A DNA stretch of 64,000 nucleotides from Actinacidiphila epipremni. GTDB lineage: Bacteria; Actinomycetota; Actinomycetes; Streptomycetales; Streptomycetaceae. The notes below the pieces were generated by a model. It worked only from the letters and a program-made list of their open reading frames with translations, did not search any database and was not told the origin of the DNA. The position numbers and the translations under genes were made by a program. Within the stretch, counting starts at the first letter, position 1. Every line of letters begins with the position of its first letter. Positions 54,821-64,000 of this stretch are shown in pieces. The stretch spans positions 372,001 through 436,000 of the forward strand of contig NZ_JAATEJ010000001.1 in the NCBI RefSeq assembly GCF_012034175.1. The letters are read 5' to 3'.

Positions 54821-55603
54821 CTACGGCAGGAAGTACATCGGGTTGGGCAGCTTGAACGACTTGTCCGCGTGCCCGCCGGACAGGTCGCTGTACTGGTCGC
54901 CGAAGTTGCCGATGATGTCGTAGCCCAGCGACTCGATGTGCGCCCTGGTCCCGGACTTGTACTCGATCGTCGTGCAGGTCGCCCCGCACGCCAGGTACGC
55001 CGGCGGGTTCGCGGTGTTCTTCAGGTACAAGTGGGCGGTGTCCGGCGCCGACTTGTAGCCGACCGCGGTCAGGTTCCGTACGGTGTCGGCGCGTTGCGCC
55101 TCGGGCCGGCCGGTGATCCAGAAGACCGTGACGCCCTGGCTCGCGGCCCAGTTGGTCAGCGAGTCCATGCCGAAGACCGGCGGCATGTCCTTGGTGTCGA
55201 GATACGCCTGGTTGCTGGCCGGGGTGTAGTTGAAGCCCACCTCCAGCTCGTAGTTGTACGTCAGCACGCTGGTGTCGTCGACGTCGAGGACGATCGCCGG
55301 CTTCTTGCCGTGCCTGGCGTGCTTCAGGCCGTGCGCCAGGTCCTTCTTCGCCTTGGCCTCGATACCGGCCAGCTGGCGCGCGTAGGAGCTGTCCGCGGAG
55401 GCGTAGTGCTCGCCGCCCACGACCGTGTCGCCGTAGTAGGCCTTGATGTCGTTGACGACGTCGGTGAGGTTCGGGATCTCCTTGTCGCTGCGCGGCACGG
55501 AGTTGTCCGCGGTGGCGGCTCCGACGCCGTAGAACGTGGCGCCCAGGGTGGCCGCGGCGGCGGCGAGCGCCAGCGAACGGCGGGACGGACGGGCGAGGGG
55601 CAT
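54821..55603 (-). CDS. Secreted HAD acid phosphatase (class B-like)
   Basis: A 260-residue exported phosphatase. The signal peptide (RPSRRSLALAAAAATLGATFYG) carries an RR that may direct Tat export. HAD motifs are LDVDDTSVL (DxDxT with the nucleophile), FWITGRPE, and the acidic GDQYSDLSGG. It probably scavenges phosphate from phosphomonoesters. ATG 55603 has GGAG 8 bases upstream. A good -35/-10 pair lies further upstream. Confidence 0.93.
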   Translation of the reverse strand: MPLARPSRRSLALAAAAATLGATFYGVGAATADNSVPRSDKEIPNLTDVVNDIKAYYGDTVVGGEHYASADSSYARQLAGIEAKAKKDLAHGLKHARHGKKPAIVLDVDDTSVLTYNYELEVGFNYTPASNQAYLDTKDMPPVFGMDSLTNWAASQGVTVFWITGRPEAQRADTVRNLTAVGYKSAPDTAHLYLKNTANPPAYLACGATCTTIEYKSGTRAHIESLGYDIIGNFGDQYSDLSGGHADKSFKLPNPMYFLP

Positions 55604-55637
55604 GGCGGTGCTCCTTCAACGCTGGTTGGTGCGGCGA

Positions 55638-55667
55638 AAGTTAGACCCCTCCGTCGACCCTGGTCAA
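55638..55667 (-). promoter_or_regulatory. Promoter of the acid phosphatase
   Basis: On the minus strand, TTGACC (55667-55662) is followed 16-18 bases later by TCTAAC/TAACTT (55645-55638). The -10 lies about 35 bases before the start codon. This is a clean housekeeping-type promoter. Confidence 0.65.
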
Positions 55668-55755
55668 GGAAGGTCTACGCGCGTACCGTCACATCGCAGG
55701 TCATCCGCTGTTTCCGCGGTGTTTCCCCGGCCGTTGCGCGGGAGTCGGCGTCCCG

Positions 55756-57057
55756 TCAGGAAGACGCCGCGTCGAGGACACGGGCCGCCGCCGCGGGGGA
55801 GTCCACCAGCGGGTGCAGCGCCAGCGCCCGCAGCGCCGCCGTGCGCGAGCCCGTCGCCGCGGCCTCGATCGCCGCCCGCTCCACCGCCTTGACCGCCAGC
55901 ATCAGCCCCGCCTGGTGCTCGTCCGGCGCCGCCACCGGCAGCGGCCGGGCCCCGAACGCGCCGACCTCGCACGGCACTTCGACGACCGCCCCGGCGTCCA
56001 GGAACGGCAGCGCGCCGCCCGAGGGCACGTTGAGGATCAGCGTCGTGCGCTCGTCGCGCGCGATCGCCCGCATCAGCGCGAGCGCGACCCGGTCGTAGCC
56101 GCCGCCGTCCAGGTCGTGCGGGTCGCGCCGCCAACCGCCGCTCGCCGCCCGGCTCTCGGCGCCGTACGTCTCCTCGCGCTCGCGCCGGGCCGTCAGCCAC
56201 AGCTCGTACGCGCGGCCCGGCTCGCGGTCGGCCGCCGCGAAGAACGCGCCCTGCTGGCGGTCCAGGAACTCCCCGCGGGTCGCGTCCGCCGCCCGCACCG
56301 CCGCCAGCGTCTCGCGGCGGAAGTAGTAGTAGTGCAGGTATTCGTTGGGCAGCGACCCGAGCGCGGCCAGGAAGTCCGGGCCGAAGAGCCGGCCCTCCTC
56401 GAAGCCGCCGAGCGCCGCCGGGTCGGCCAGCAGGCCCGGCAGCAGGTCGCGGCCGGCCGCCGTCATCCGGCGCAGCCAGCCCAGGTGGTTCAGGCCCACG
56501 TAGTCGTAGCCGAAGTCCGGCGCGTCCGGGTCGGCGCCGGCCGCCCGCGCCGCCCGCCGCACCAGGCCCACCGGCGAGTCGCAGATGCCGATGACCCGCT
56601 CGCCCAGCACCCGGGACATCGCCTCGGTCACCATGCCCGCCGGGTTGGTGAAATTGATCACCCACGCGGCCGGCGCCAGCGCCCGTACCCGCTCGGCGAT
56701 CCGCACCGCCACCGGCAGCGTCCGCAGCCCGTAGAGCACCCCGCCCGCGCCCACCGTCTCCTGCCCCAGCACGCCCTCGGCCAGCGGCAGCCGCTCGTCG
56801 CGCACCCGGCCGGCCGTCCCGCCGACCCGGATCGCGGAGAAGACGAAGTCCGCCCCGCCCACGGCCTCGTCGAGGCTCCCCGCGATCCGTACCGCCGGGC
56901 CGGCCGCGCCGGAGCCCGCCAGCACCGCCGCGACGACCCGCAGCCGCAGCGGGTCCTCGTCGTACAGCACGACCTCGTCGATGAGCCGGTCGCCGGCCAG
57001 CGCGCGGTGGACCAGCGGCACCCGGAAGCCGCCGCCGCCGAGAATCGTGAGCTTCAC
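55756..57057 (-). CDS. GH4 family 6-phospho-beta-glucosidase
   Basis: A 433-residue NAD- and metal-dependent glycosidase of family 4. The Rossmann start KLTILGGGGFRVPL, FVFSAIRVGG, INFTNPAGMVTEAM, GICDSPVGL and VGLNHLGWL are family hallmarks, with the metal Cys in ICDSP. The start is GTG 57057, where ACGGAG precedes; an upstream in-frame start would overlap the divergent kinase gene. It probably hydrolyses phosphorylated disaccharides; substrate specificity within GH4 cannot be fixed by eye. Confidence 0.92.
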   Translation of the reverse strand: MKLTILGGGGFRVPLVHRALAGDRLIDEVVLYDEDPLRLRVVAAVLAGSGAAGPAVRIAGSLDEAVGGADFVFSAIRVGGTAGRVRDERLPLAEGVLGQETVGAGGVLYGLRTLPVAVRIAERVRALAPAAWVINFTNPAGMVTEAMSRVLGERVIGICDSPVGLVRRAARAAGADPDAPDFGYDYVGLNHLGWLRRMTAAGRDLLPGLLADPAALGGFEEGRLFGPDFLAALGSLPNEYLHYYYFRRETLAAVRAADATRGEFLDRQQGAFFAAADREPGRAYELWLTARREREETYGAESRAASGGWRRDPHDLDGGGYDRVALALMRAIARDERTTLILNVPSGGALPFLDAGAVVEVPCEVGAFGARPLPVAAPDEHQAGLMLAVKAVERAAIEAAATGSRTAALRALALHPLVDSPAAAARVLDAASS

Positions 57058-57115
57058 CCGTACTCCGTTCCGCGGATGCCCGCAGGTGTCAGTGCGGTCG
57101 TGCACAGTGTGTTCC

Positions 57116-58237
57116 ATGGACGACCAGCCCGTTCTCGATCCGCTCGGCGCGGTGCGCGCCGCGGGGGACCCGGCGACCGATGTCTACCTCACCGGCACCG
57201 TCTTCCTCGACATCATCTTCACCGGCCTGGACAGCGCCCCCGTGCGCGGCACCGAGTCGTGGGCCCGCGGCATGGGCTCCAGCCCCGGCGGCGTCGCCAA
57301 CATGGCGACCGCGCTGGCCCGGCTCGGCCTGCACACCACGCTCGCCGCCGCCTTCGGCGACGACATGTACGGCGACTACTGCTGGGAGTGCCTGTCGCAG
57401 GGCGAGGGCATCGATCTGGGCCCCTCCCGCCGCATCCCCGGCTGGCACTCCCCGGTCACGGTGTCGATGGCCTACGAGGGCGAGCGCACCATGGTCAGCC
57501 ACGGCCACCGCGCCCCGCCGCCCGAGCAGGAGCCGGTGCCGGCCTGCCCGCCGCCGGCCAGGGCCGCCGTCGCCTCGCTCGGCCAGCGCGACCGGGCCTC
57601 GGACGAGGAGCCCGCGCCCGACCCGGACCGCGAGTGGGTCGCCCGGGCCGCCGCGCACGGCACGAAGGTCTTCGCGGACGTCGGCTGGGACGACACCGGC
57701 CGCTGGGACCCCGCCGACCTGGCGGAGCTGTGCCACTGCGCGGCCTTCCTGCCCAACGCCGAGGAGGCCATGCGCTACACCCGCACGACCTCGCCGCGCG
57801 CCGCCGCCCACGCGCTCGCCGAGTTGGTGCCGCTCGCGGTGGTGACGCTGGGCGCCGAGGGCGCGGTCGCGGTGGACGCCGGCAGCGGTGAGACGGCGGA
57901 GGTGCCCGCGCTGATCGTGGACGCACTCGATCCGACCGGCGCGGGGGACGTCTTCGTGGCCGGCTTCGTCACCGGCTCGCTGGCCGGCTGGCCGCTGCCG
58001 GACCGGCTGGCCTTCGGGTCGCTGTGCGCGGCCCTGTCGGTGCAGGAGTTCGGCGGCTCGCTGTCCGCGCCGGGCTGGCCCGAGGTCGCCGCGTGGTGGA
58101 CCCGCGCCAAGGCCGACCCGGCGACGCCCGCCGAGGCGCTGCGCCGCTACGCCTTCCTCGACGCCCTCATCCCGCCCGCGCCCCGCCGCTGGCCGCTGCC
58201 CCGGGCGGTGCCCACGATCGGCTTCCGCCCGGCGTGA
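57116..58237 (+). CDS. PfkB-family carbohydrate kinase
   Basis: A 373-residue ribokinase-family enzyme. The N-terminal signature GSSPGGVANMATALARLG and the C-terminal ATP motif DPTGAGDVFVAGF, with the catalytic Asp, are intact. A polar insert rich in Pro/Glu/Asp lies around residues 130-170. It is divergent from the GH4 gene with a 58-base gap, suggesting shared regulation and a joint role in handling a sugar or sugar phosphate. ATG 57116. Confidence 0.9.
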   Translation: MDDQPVLDPLGAVRAAGDPATDVYLTGTVFLDIIFTGLDSAPVRGTESWARGMGSSPGGVANMATALARLGLHTTLAAAFGDDMYGDYCWECLSQGEGIDLGPSRRIPGWHSPVTVSMAYEGERTMVSHGHRAPPPEQEPVPACPPPARAAVASLGQRDRASDEEPAPDPDREWVARAAAHGTKVFADVGWDDTGRWDPADLAELCHCAAFLPNAEEAMRYTRTTSPRAAAHALAELVPLAVVTLGAEGAVAVDAGSGETAEVPALIVDALDPTGAGDVFVAGFVTGSLAGWPLPDRLAFGSLCAALSVQEFGGSLSAPGWPEVAAWWTRAKADPATPAEALRRYAFLDALIPPAPRRWPLPRAVPTIGFRPA

Positions 58238-58353
58238 GACAACGGCAAATCCCCTCGGCGGCCGGCGGCCCACGTCGTACGCTTGGTATCCAAGGCCCCC
58301 AGCGGGTTCCCCGATCAGCAGAAAGCGGGATGAGCAGGCCCTAGCGCCGGCCC

Positions 58354-59433
58354 ATGACTCAGACACCGACCAAGCAGCAGCCGCAGCCGCAGCCGGCGCG
58401 CGCCCACTTCGTCGTTCCGGCCAAGCACCCGATGGTGACCGTCCTGGGGTCCGGTGACGCTCTCCTGCGGGTGATCGAGAAGGCGTTCCCCGCCGTGGAC
58501 ATCCATGTGCGGGGCAACGAGATCAGCGCGGTCGGCGACCCCGCGGACGTCGCCCTCGTGCAGCGGCTCTTCGACGAGATGATGCTGGTGCTGCGCACCG
58601 GCCAGCCCATGACCGAGGACGCCGTCGAGCGCTCCATCGCCATGCTGCGGGCGGGCGGCGAGGCCGCCGGCGAGGACGCCGAGACCCCGGCCCAGGTGCT
58701 CACCCAGAACATCCTCTCCAGCCGCGGCCGGACGATCCGCCCCAAGACGCTCAACCAGAAGCGCTACGTGGACGCGATCGACAAGCACACCATCGTCTTC
58801 GGCATCGGCCCGGCCGGTACCGGCAAGACGTATCTGGCGATGGCCAAGGCGGTGCAGGCCCTGCAGTCCAAGCAGGTCACCCGCATCATCCTGACCCGCC
58901 CCGCGGTCGAGGCCGGCGAGCGGCTGGGCTTCCTGCCCGGCACCCTCTACGAGAAGATCGACCCCTACCTGCGCCCGCTCTACGACGCCCTGCACGACAT
59001 GCTGGACCCGGACTCGATCCCCCGCCTGATGGCGGCCGGCACGATCGAGGTCGCCCCGCTGGCCTATATGCGCGGCCGTACGCTGAACGACGCCTTCATC
59101 ATCCTGGACGAGGCGCAGAACACCAGCGCCGAGCAGATGAAGATGTTCCTGACCCGGCTCGGCTTCGACTCCAAGATCGTCATCACCGGTGACGTGACGC
59201 AGGTCGACCTGCCCGGCGGCACCAAGAGCGGCCTGCGCCAGGTGCAGGACATCCTCGCCGATGTCGACGACGTCCACTTCTCCCGGCTGACCAGCACCGA
59301 CGTGGTGCGGCACAAGCTCGTCGGGCGGATCGTGGACGCCTACGAGCGGTACGACAACGCGATCGCCGAGGCGGAGAACGCCGGCGGTGCGAACGCCGGC
59401 GGCAACCGAGCCCCCCGGCCGAAGAGAAAGTAA
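58354..59433 (+). CDS. PhoH-like ATPase
   Basis: A 359-residue P-loop ATPase. The Walker A motif is [11 protein letters not shown] and the Walker [10 protein letters not shown], with [16 protein letters not shown] and [12 protein letters not shown], typical of PhoH. A KH-like domain precedes at residues 45-80. Linked to RNA metabolism in the ybeY-corC context. ATG 58354. It is 15 bases from ybeY. Confidence 0.96.
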   Translation: MTQTPTKQQPQPQPARAHFVVPAKHPMVTVLGSGDALLRVIEKAFPAVDIHVRGNEISAVGDPADVALVQRLFDEMMLVLRTGQPMTEDAVERSIAMLRAGGEAAGEDAETPAQVLTQNILSSRGRTIRPKTLNQKRYVDAIDKHTIVFGIGPAGTGKTYLAMAKAVQALQSKQVTRIILTRPAVEAGERLGFLPGTLYEKIDPYLRPLYDALHDMLDPDSIPRLMAAGTIEVAPLAYMRGRTLNDAFIILDEAQNTSAEQMKMFLTRLGFDSKIVITGDVTQVDLPGGTKSGLRQVQDILADVDDVHFSRLTSTDVVRHKLVGRIVDAYERYDNAIAEAENAGGANAGGNRAPRPKRK

Positions 59434-59448
59434 CCGAACACCACCATC

Positions 59449-59943
59449 ATGGCGATCGACGTCAACAACGAGTCCGGCTGGGAATGCGACGAGCAGGCGG
59501 TTCTCGACGCCGCCCGGTACGCGCTCCAGCGGATGCGCATCCACCCGCTGTCGGAACTGTCCGTGATCCTCGTCGACGCCGACGCGATGGAGCAGCTGCA
59601 CGTGCAGTGGATGGACCTGCCAGGCCCCACCGATGTCATGTCCTTCCCGATGGACGAGCTGCGGCCCGGCAAGGAGGACGAGGAGCCCGCGCAGGGGCTG
59701 CTCGGCGACATCGTGCTGTGCCCGGAGGTCGCCAGGAAGCAGGGCGAGGAGGCGCCGACCGGGCACAGCATGGACGAGGAACTCCAGCTGCTGACCGTGC
59801 ACGGCGTCCTCCACCTGCTCGGCTACGACCACGAGGAGCCGGAGGACAAGGCCGAGATGTTCGGCCTGCAGAAGGCGATCCTGGACGGCTGGCGGGCCGA
59901 GCGCGGGGTGGCGGGCCCCTCGCCCGCGCCCACCACCCACTGA
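59449..59943 (+). CDS. ybeY: Endoribonuclease YbeY
   Basis: A 164-residue metal-dependent RNase for 16S rRNA maturation and ribosome quality control. The zinc motif is [11 protein letters not shown] (HxxxHxxxxxH), with [10 protein letters not shown] and [12 protein letters not shown] upstream. ATG 59449. Between phoH and corC in the conserved order. Confidence 0.97.
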   Translation: MAIDVNNESGWECDEQAVLDAARYALQRMRIHPLSELSVILVDADAMEQLHVQWMDLPGPTDVMSFPMDELRPGKEDEEPAQGLLGDIVLCPEVARKQGEEAPTGHSMDEELQLLTVHGVLHLLGYDHEEPEDKAEMFGLQKAILDGWRAERGVAGPSPAPTTH

Positions 59944-59966
59944 CGGCGGCGCGCGCACCCCGACCC

Positions 59967-60005
59967 ATGAACGCACTGACCATCGGCCCGGTGACCGACT
60001 CGTGA
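59967..60005 (+). CDS. Possible 12-residue upstream peptide of corC-like gene
   Basis: A short frame, [12 protein letters not shown], ends in TGA that overlaps the corC-like GTG start as GTGA. It may serve translational coupling, or be a coincidence. No ribosome binding site is obvious. Confidence 0.25.
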   Translation: MNALTIGPVTDS

Positions 60006-61315
60006 TCGTCTTCGCCGTCCTGCTCGTCCTGGTCGCCTGGCTCGCCGCGTGCGCCGAGACCGCGCTCGCCAGGATCTCCCGCTTCCGCGCCGAGGACGCC
60101 GTACGCCAGGGCCGCCGCGGCGCGGCGAACCTGCTCGCGGTGGCCTCCGACCCGACCCGCTACCTCAATGTCGCCCTGCTGGTGCGGGTCGGCTGCGAGA
60201 CCGCCGCGGCCGTGCTCATCACGGTGGTGTGCGACCGCACCTTCGCCAGTACGTGGCAGGTGCTGGCCGTCGCCATCGGCGTGATGGTGCTGGTGTCGTA
60301 CGTGGCCGTCGGCGTCTCGCCGCGCACCATCGGCCGCCAGCACCCGCTCACCACCGCGACGGCCGCCTCGTACGTGCTGCTGCCGCTGGCCAGGGTCATG
60401 GGCCCGGTGCCGGGGCTGCTGATCCTGCTCGGCAACGCGCTGACGCCCGGCAAGGGCTTCCGCCGCGGCCCGTTCGCGAGCGAGGCGGAGCTGCGGGCGA
60501 TGGTGGACCTGGCCGAGTCGCAGTCGCTCATCGAGGACGACGAGCGGCGCATGGTGCACTCGGTCTTCGAGCTGGGCGACACCATCGTGCGCGAGGTGAT
60601 GGTGCCGCGCCCGGAGCTGGTGATGATCGAGCGCTTCAAGACCATCCGGCAGGCCACCACGCTGGCGCTGCGCAGCGGCTTCTCGCGCATCCCGGTGACC
60701 GGCGAGAGCGAGGACGACGTCGTCGGCTTCGTCTACCTCAAGGACCTGGCCCGGCGCACCCACATCAACCGCGACGCCGAGAGCGAGCCGGTCACCAGCG
60801 TGCTGCGGCCGGCGGCCTTCGTGCCGGACACCAAGAACGCCGGCGATCTGCTGCGCGAGATGCAGCGCGACCGCAACCACGTCGCGGTGGTCGTCGACGA
60901 GTACGGCGGCACGGCCGGCATCGTCACGATCGAGGACATCCTGGAGGAGATCGTCGGCGAGATCACCGACGAGTACGACCAGGAGACCCCGCCGGTGGAG
61001 GAGCTGGGCGGGGGCCGCCACCGGGTCACCTCGCGGCTGGACATCGGCGACCTCGGGGAGCTCTACGGGGTGCTGCTGGACGACGACGACGTCGAGACGG
61101 TCGGCGGGCTGCTGGCCAAGTCGCTCGGCCGGGTGCCGATCCCGGGCGCGACGGCGGTGGTGCCGCTGCCGGAGGACGGCTCGGGGGAGCGGCACACGGT
61201 CGCGCTGCGGCTGACCGCGGAGACGCAGGCCGGGCGGCGCAACCGGATCGGGACGGTGCTGGTGGAGCCGCTGGGCCCGGCGGACGTGGCACCGGAGGAG
61301 CTGCCTGAGGTATGA
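60002..61315 (+). CDS. CBS-pair membrane transporter, CorC/HlyC family
   Basis: A 437-residue protein. A DUF21/CNNM transmembrane domain (about residues 1-150) is followed by two CBS domains ([59 protein letters not shown]) and a CorC_HlyC C-terminal domain. It is linked to magnesium or cobalt efflux. GTG 60002 is used, but other homologues extend somewhat upstream and the start may differ. Follows ybeY by 58 bases. Confidence 0.93.
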   Translation: MIVFAVLLVLVAWLAACAETALARISRFRAEDAVRQGRRGAANLLAVASDPTRYLNVALLVRVGCETAAAVLITVVCDRTFASTWQVLAVAIGVMVLVSYVAVGVSPRTIGRQHPLTTATAASYVLLPLARVMGPVPGLLILLGNALTPGKGFRRGPFASEAELRAMVDLAESQSLIEDDERRMVHSVFELGDTIVREVMVPRPELVMIERFKTIRQATTLALRSGFSRIPVTGESEDDVVGFVYLKDLARRTHINRDAESEPVTSVLRPAAFVPDTKNAGDLLREMQRDRNHVAVVVDEYGGTAGIVTIEDILEEIVGEITDEYDQETPPVEELGGGRHRVTSRLDIGDLGELYGVLLDDDDVETVGGLLAKSLGRVPIPGATAVVPLPEDGSGERHTVALRLTAETQAGRRNRIGTVLVEPLGPADVAPEELPEV

Positions 61316-61435
61316 GCGGTGCTTCTGGTCGGCAGCAGAAGCATTCCTTGGACTTCTCATGGTGTCGCGGGCCAGGCTGGAAGGGAGAAGCCGGTACGAC
61401 CCCGGACCCCACCCGAAAGCCGAGGGAGCCCGACC

Positions 61436-61789
61436 ATGCCTGAGACCCGTGCCCGCGCCCACCACCCGGAGGACCTGGCCCGCCTGCTGGTGGCCCGGGT
61501 CAACGCCCGCGATCTGGACGGCATCCTGGAGCTCTTCGAGCCGGACGCCGTCGTCGCCTACCCCGTCGACCGCCCCTCGCAGGGCACGGCCGCGCTGCGC
61601 GAGCTGTACGCGAAGCTGCTGGCCGCAGAGCCGGTCTTCGAGGTCGAGGACCCGCTGCCCACGCTGATCAGCGGCGACCTGGCGCTCACCTCGACCGCCC
61701 CGAAGGACGGCACCGGGGGCAGGGTCCAGGTGGCCCGCCGGCAGCCGGACGGCACCTGGCTGCGGGTCATCGACCGCCCGGAGTCGTAG
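61436..61789 (+). CDS. NTF2-like / SnoaL-type small protein
   Basis: A 117-residue protein with the cone fold of nuclear transport factor 2. The N-terminal helix LLVARVNARDLDGILELFEPDAVVAYP and the later strands (VQVARRQPDGTWLRVIDRP) match small ketosteroid-isomerase-like proteins. The function is unknown. ATG 61436 follows GAGGGAG. Confidence 0.85.
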   Translation: MPETRARAHHPEDLARLLVARVNARDLDGILELFEPDAVVAYPVDRPSQGTAALRELYAKLLAAEPVFEVEDPLPTLISGDLALTSTAPKDGTGGRVQVARRQPDGTWLRVIDRPES

Positions 61790-61807
61790 CCGGCGGAGCG
61801 CGTGCCG

Positions 61808-62002
61808 TCAGGGCCCGACGGCGCCCAGCATGCCCAGCAGGTTGGCGCTGGCCTCGTGGATGGAGCCGGCGAGACCGGTGTCGGCCAGATAGAAGCCCAG
61901 GGCGCCGCACGCGAGGGCGTGGCTCGCCTTGAACGCGGCCTTGCGGGTGAGGAAGACCGTGGCGGCGGCGAGCGCGAGGACCAGGGGCATGTGCAGAAGC
62001 AT
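61808..62002 (-). CDS. Small hydrophobic protein, function unknown
   Basis: A 64-residue protein with two hydrophobic segments (MLLHMPLVLALAAATVFL and ALACGALGFYLADTGLAG), consistent with a two-helix membrane hairpin. I recall similar 60-70-residue proteins in Streptomyces. ATG 62002 has GAGG 8 bases upstream; an in-frame GTG lies at 62011. Confidence 0.75.
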   Translation of the reverse strand: MLLHMPLVLALAAATVFLTRKAAFKASHALACGALGFYLADTGLAGSIHEASANLLGMLGAVGP

Positions 62003-62133
62003 GCGGATCACCTCACAACGAGCGCTTGCCCTGCCAGGCTAGAGGGCGGTCGCGCCCCGCGCATGTGCGGTCACGCAGCGCAATCCACAGGGGAAAGGCC
62101 GGGGGGTCGGCGCGAAGCCCTAAGATCGCGCGT

Positions 62134-62499
62134 ATGACCGATCAGCAGCCGGCCGCCGACCTGCCGGACCCCGAGGACCGCAAGCTCGTCACCCTCGCCC
62201 GTTCCGCCCGGGCGCGCAACGGCGTGCCGGAAGGCGCCGCGGTGCGCGACGAGACGGGCAGGACGTATGTCGCCGGCACCGTCGCGCTGGAGTCGCTGCG
62301 GCTGAGCGCGCTGCAGACCGCCGTCGCGATGGCCGTGGCCAGCGGCGCGAAGTCGCTGGAGGCCGCCGTGGTGGTCGCCGACACCGAGGCCGCCGCGGCG
62401 GCCGACCGCGCCGCGGTGCGCGATCTCGGCGGCCCCGCGGTCCCGGTCATACTCGCCGGCCCCGACGGCACGGTCCGCGCCACCGTCACCGCGGGCTGA
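62134..62499 (+). CDS. Cytidine-deaminase-like protein without catalytic residues
   Basis: A 121-residue protein that aligns by eye with cytidine deaminases (AVRDETGRTYVAGTVALESLRLSALQTAVAMAVASGAKSLEAAVVVADT). The zinc-binding C-A-E motif is replaced by LQT and the PCxxC motif is missing, so it should not deaminate. In Streptomyces this gene usually sits before era, from memory. ATG 62134. Confidence 0.8.
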   Translation: MTDQQPAADLPDPEDRKLVTLARSARARNGVPEGAAVRDETGRTYVAGTVALESLRLSALQTAVAMAVASGAKSLEAAVVVADTEAAAAADRAAVRDLGGPAVPVILAGPDGTVRATVTAG

Positions 62500-62564
62500 C
62501 ACCGCGGGGACCCTCCGCAGCCCGCGGGGTCACAGCGCGTCGCGGGCCTGCCCGGTCCGCGGGG

Positions 62565-64000
<1,436 letters not shown>

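Overview
The window is high-GC actinobacterial DNA and almost certainly comes from Streptomyces or a close relative in the Streptomycetaceae. The evidence is third-position GC bias, GTG starts, TTA codons confined to one accessory gene, and a gene order I recognise from the S. coelicolor SCO2585 to SCO2528 neighbourhood: proB/proA, spore-wall membrane proteins, nadD, LCP-like protein, rsfS, leuS, degV, comEA/comEC, holA, rpsT, lepA, hemW, hrcA, dnaJ, rsmE, phoH, ybeY, corC. SCO correspondences are from memory of synteny, not from a search.

Layout. 1-8.8 kb: end of proB, proA, two small membrane proteins related to the SCO2584/SCO2583 sporulation proteins, an M48 protease, nadD, an LCP-like protein with a 10x8-residue repeat, and rsfS. 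8.8-14 kb: a histidine phosphatase, then two identical tRNA-Ala(GGC) genes that bracket a 4-kb accessory segment (XRE regulator, MFS exporter, old yellow enzyme). 14.3-19.5 kb: a secreted S53 protease, then leuS behind a leader-peptide attenuator. 19.6-27.1 kb: a small membrane protein, DegV, and a repeat-rich comEA-comEC operon whose N-terminal regions have expanded by in-frame tandem duplication. 27.2-32.4 kb: accessory block with an ArsR-type regulator and MFS pair under a palindromic operator, a GNAT, and a xylan-degrading pair (GH11 xylanase, CE4 esterase) that share a C-terminal binding module. 32.4-39.4 kb: holA, rpsT, lepA and fadD. 39.6-41.8 kb: a SpoIIE-like protein with a degenerate phosphatase domain, a split GAF domain and two TTA codons. 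41.9-49.6 kb: hemW, DUF3097, an MBL protein, CIRCE-controlled hrcA-dnaJ, nitronate monooxygenase and rsmE. 49.7-64 kb: lipoprotein, tricorn-type protease, HIT protein, RNase Z, HAD acid phosphatase, GH4/PfkB divergent pair, phoH-ybeY-corC, small genes, a deaminase-like protein without catalytic residues, and an amtB-glnK pair (amtB cut by the window end) where I would have expected era.

The region is mostly housekeeping (translation, proteostasis, NAD, proline, DNA uptake) interleaved with accessory exporters and secreted hydrolases. The most unusual signals are the comEA/comEC repeat expansion, including duplication of the gene junction itself; the tRNA-bracketed cargo whose regulator reads into the tRNA; the leaderless leu leader peptide before leuS; and a roughly 128-bp palindrome-ended intergenic repeat at both 1 kb and 47.6 kb.
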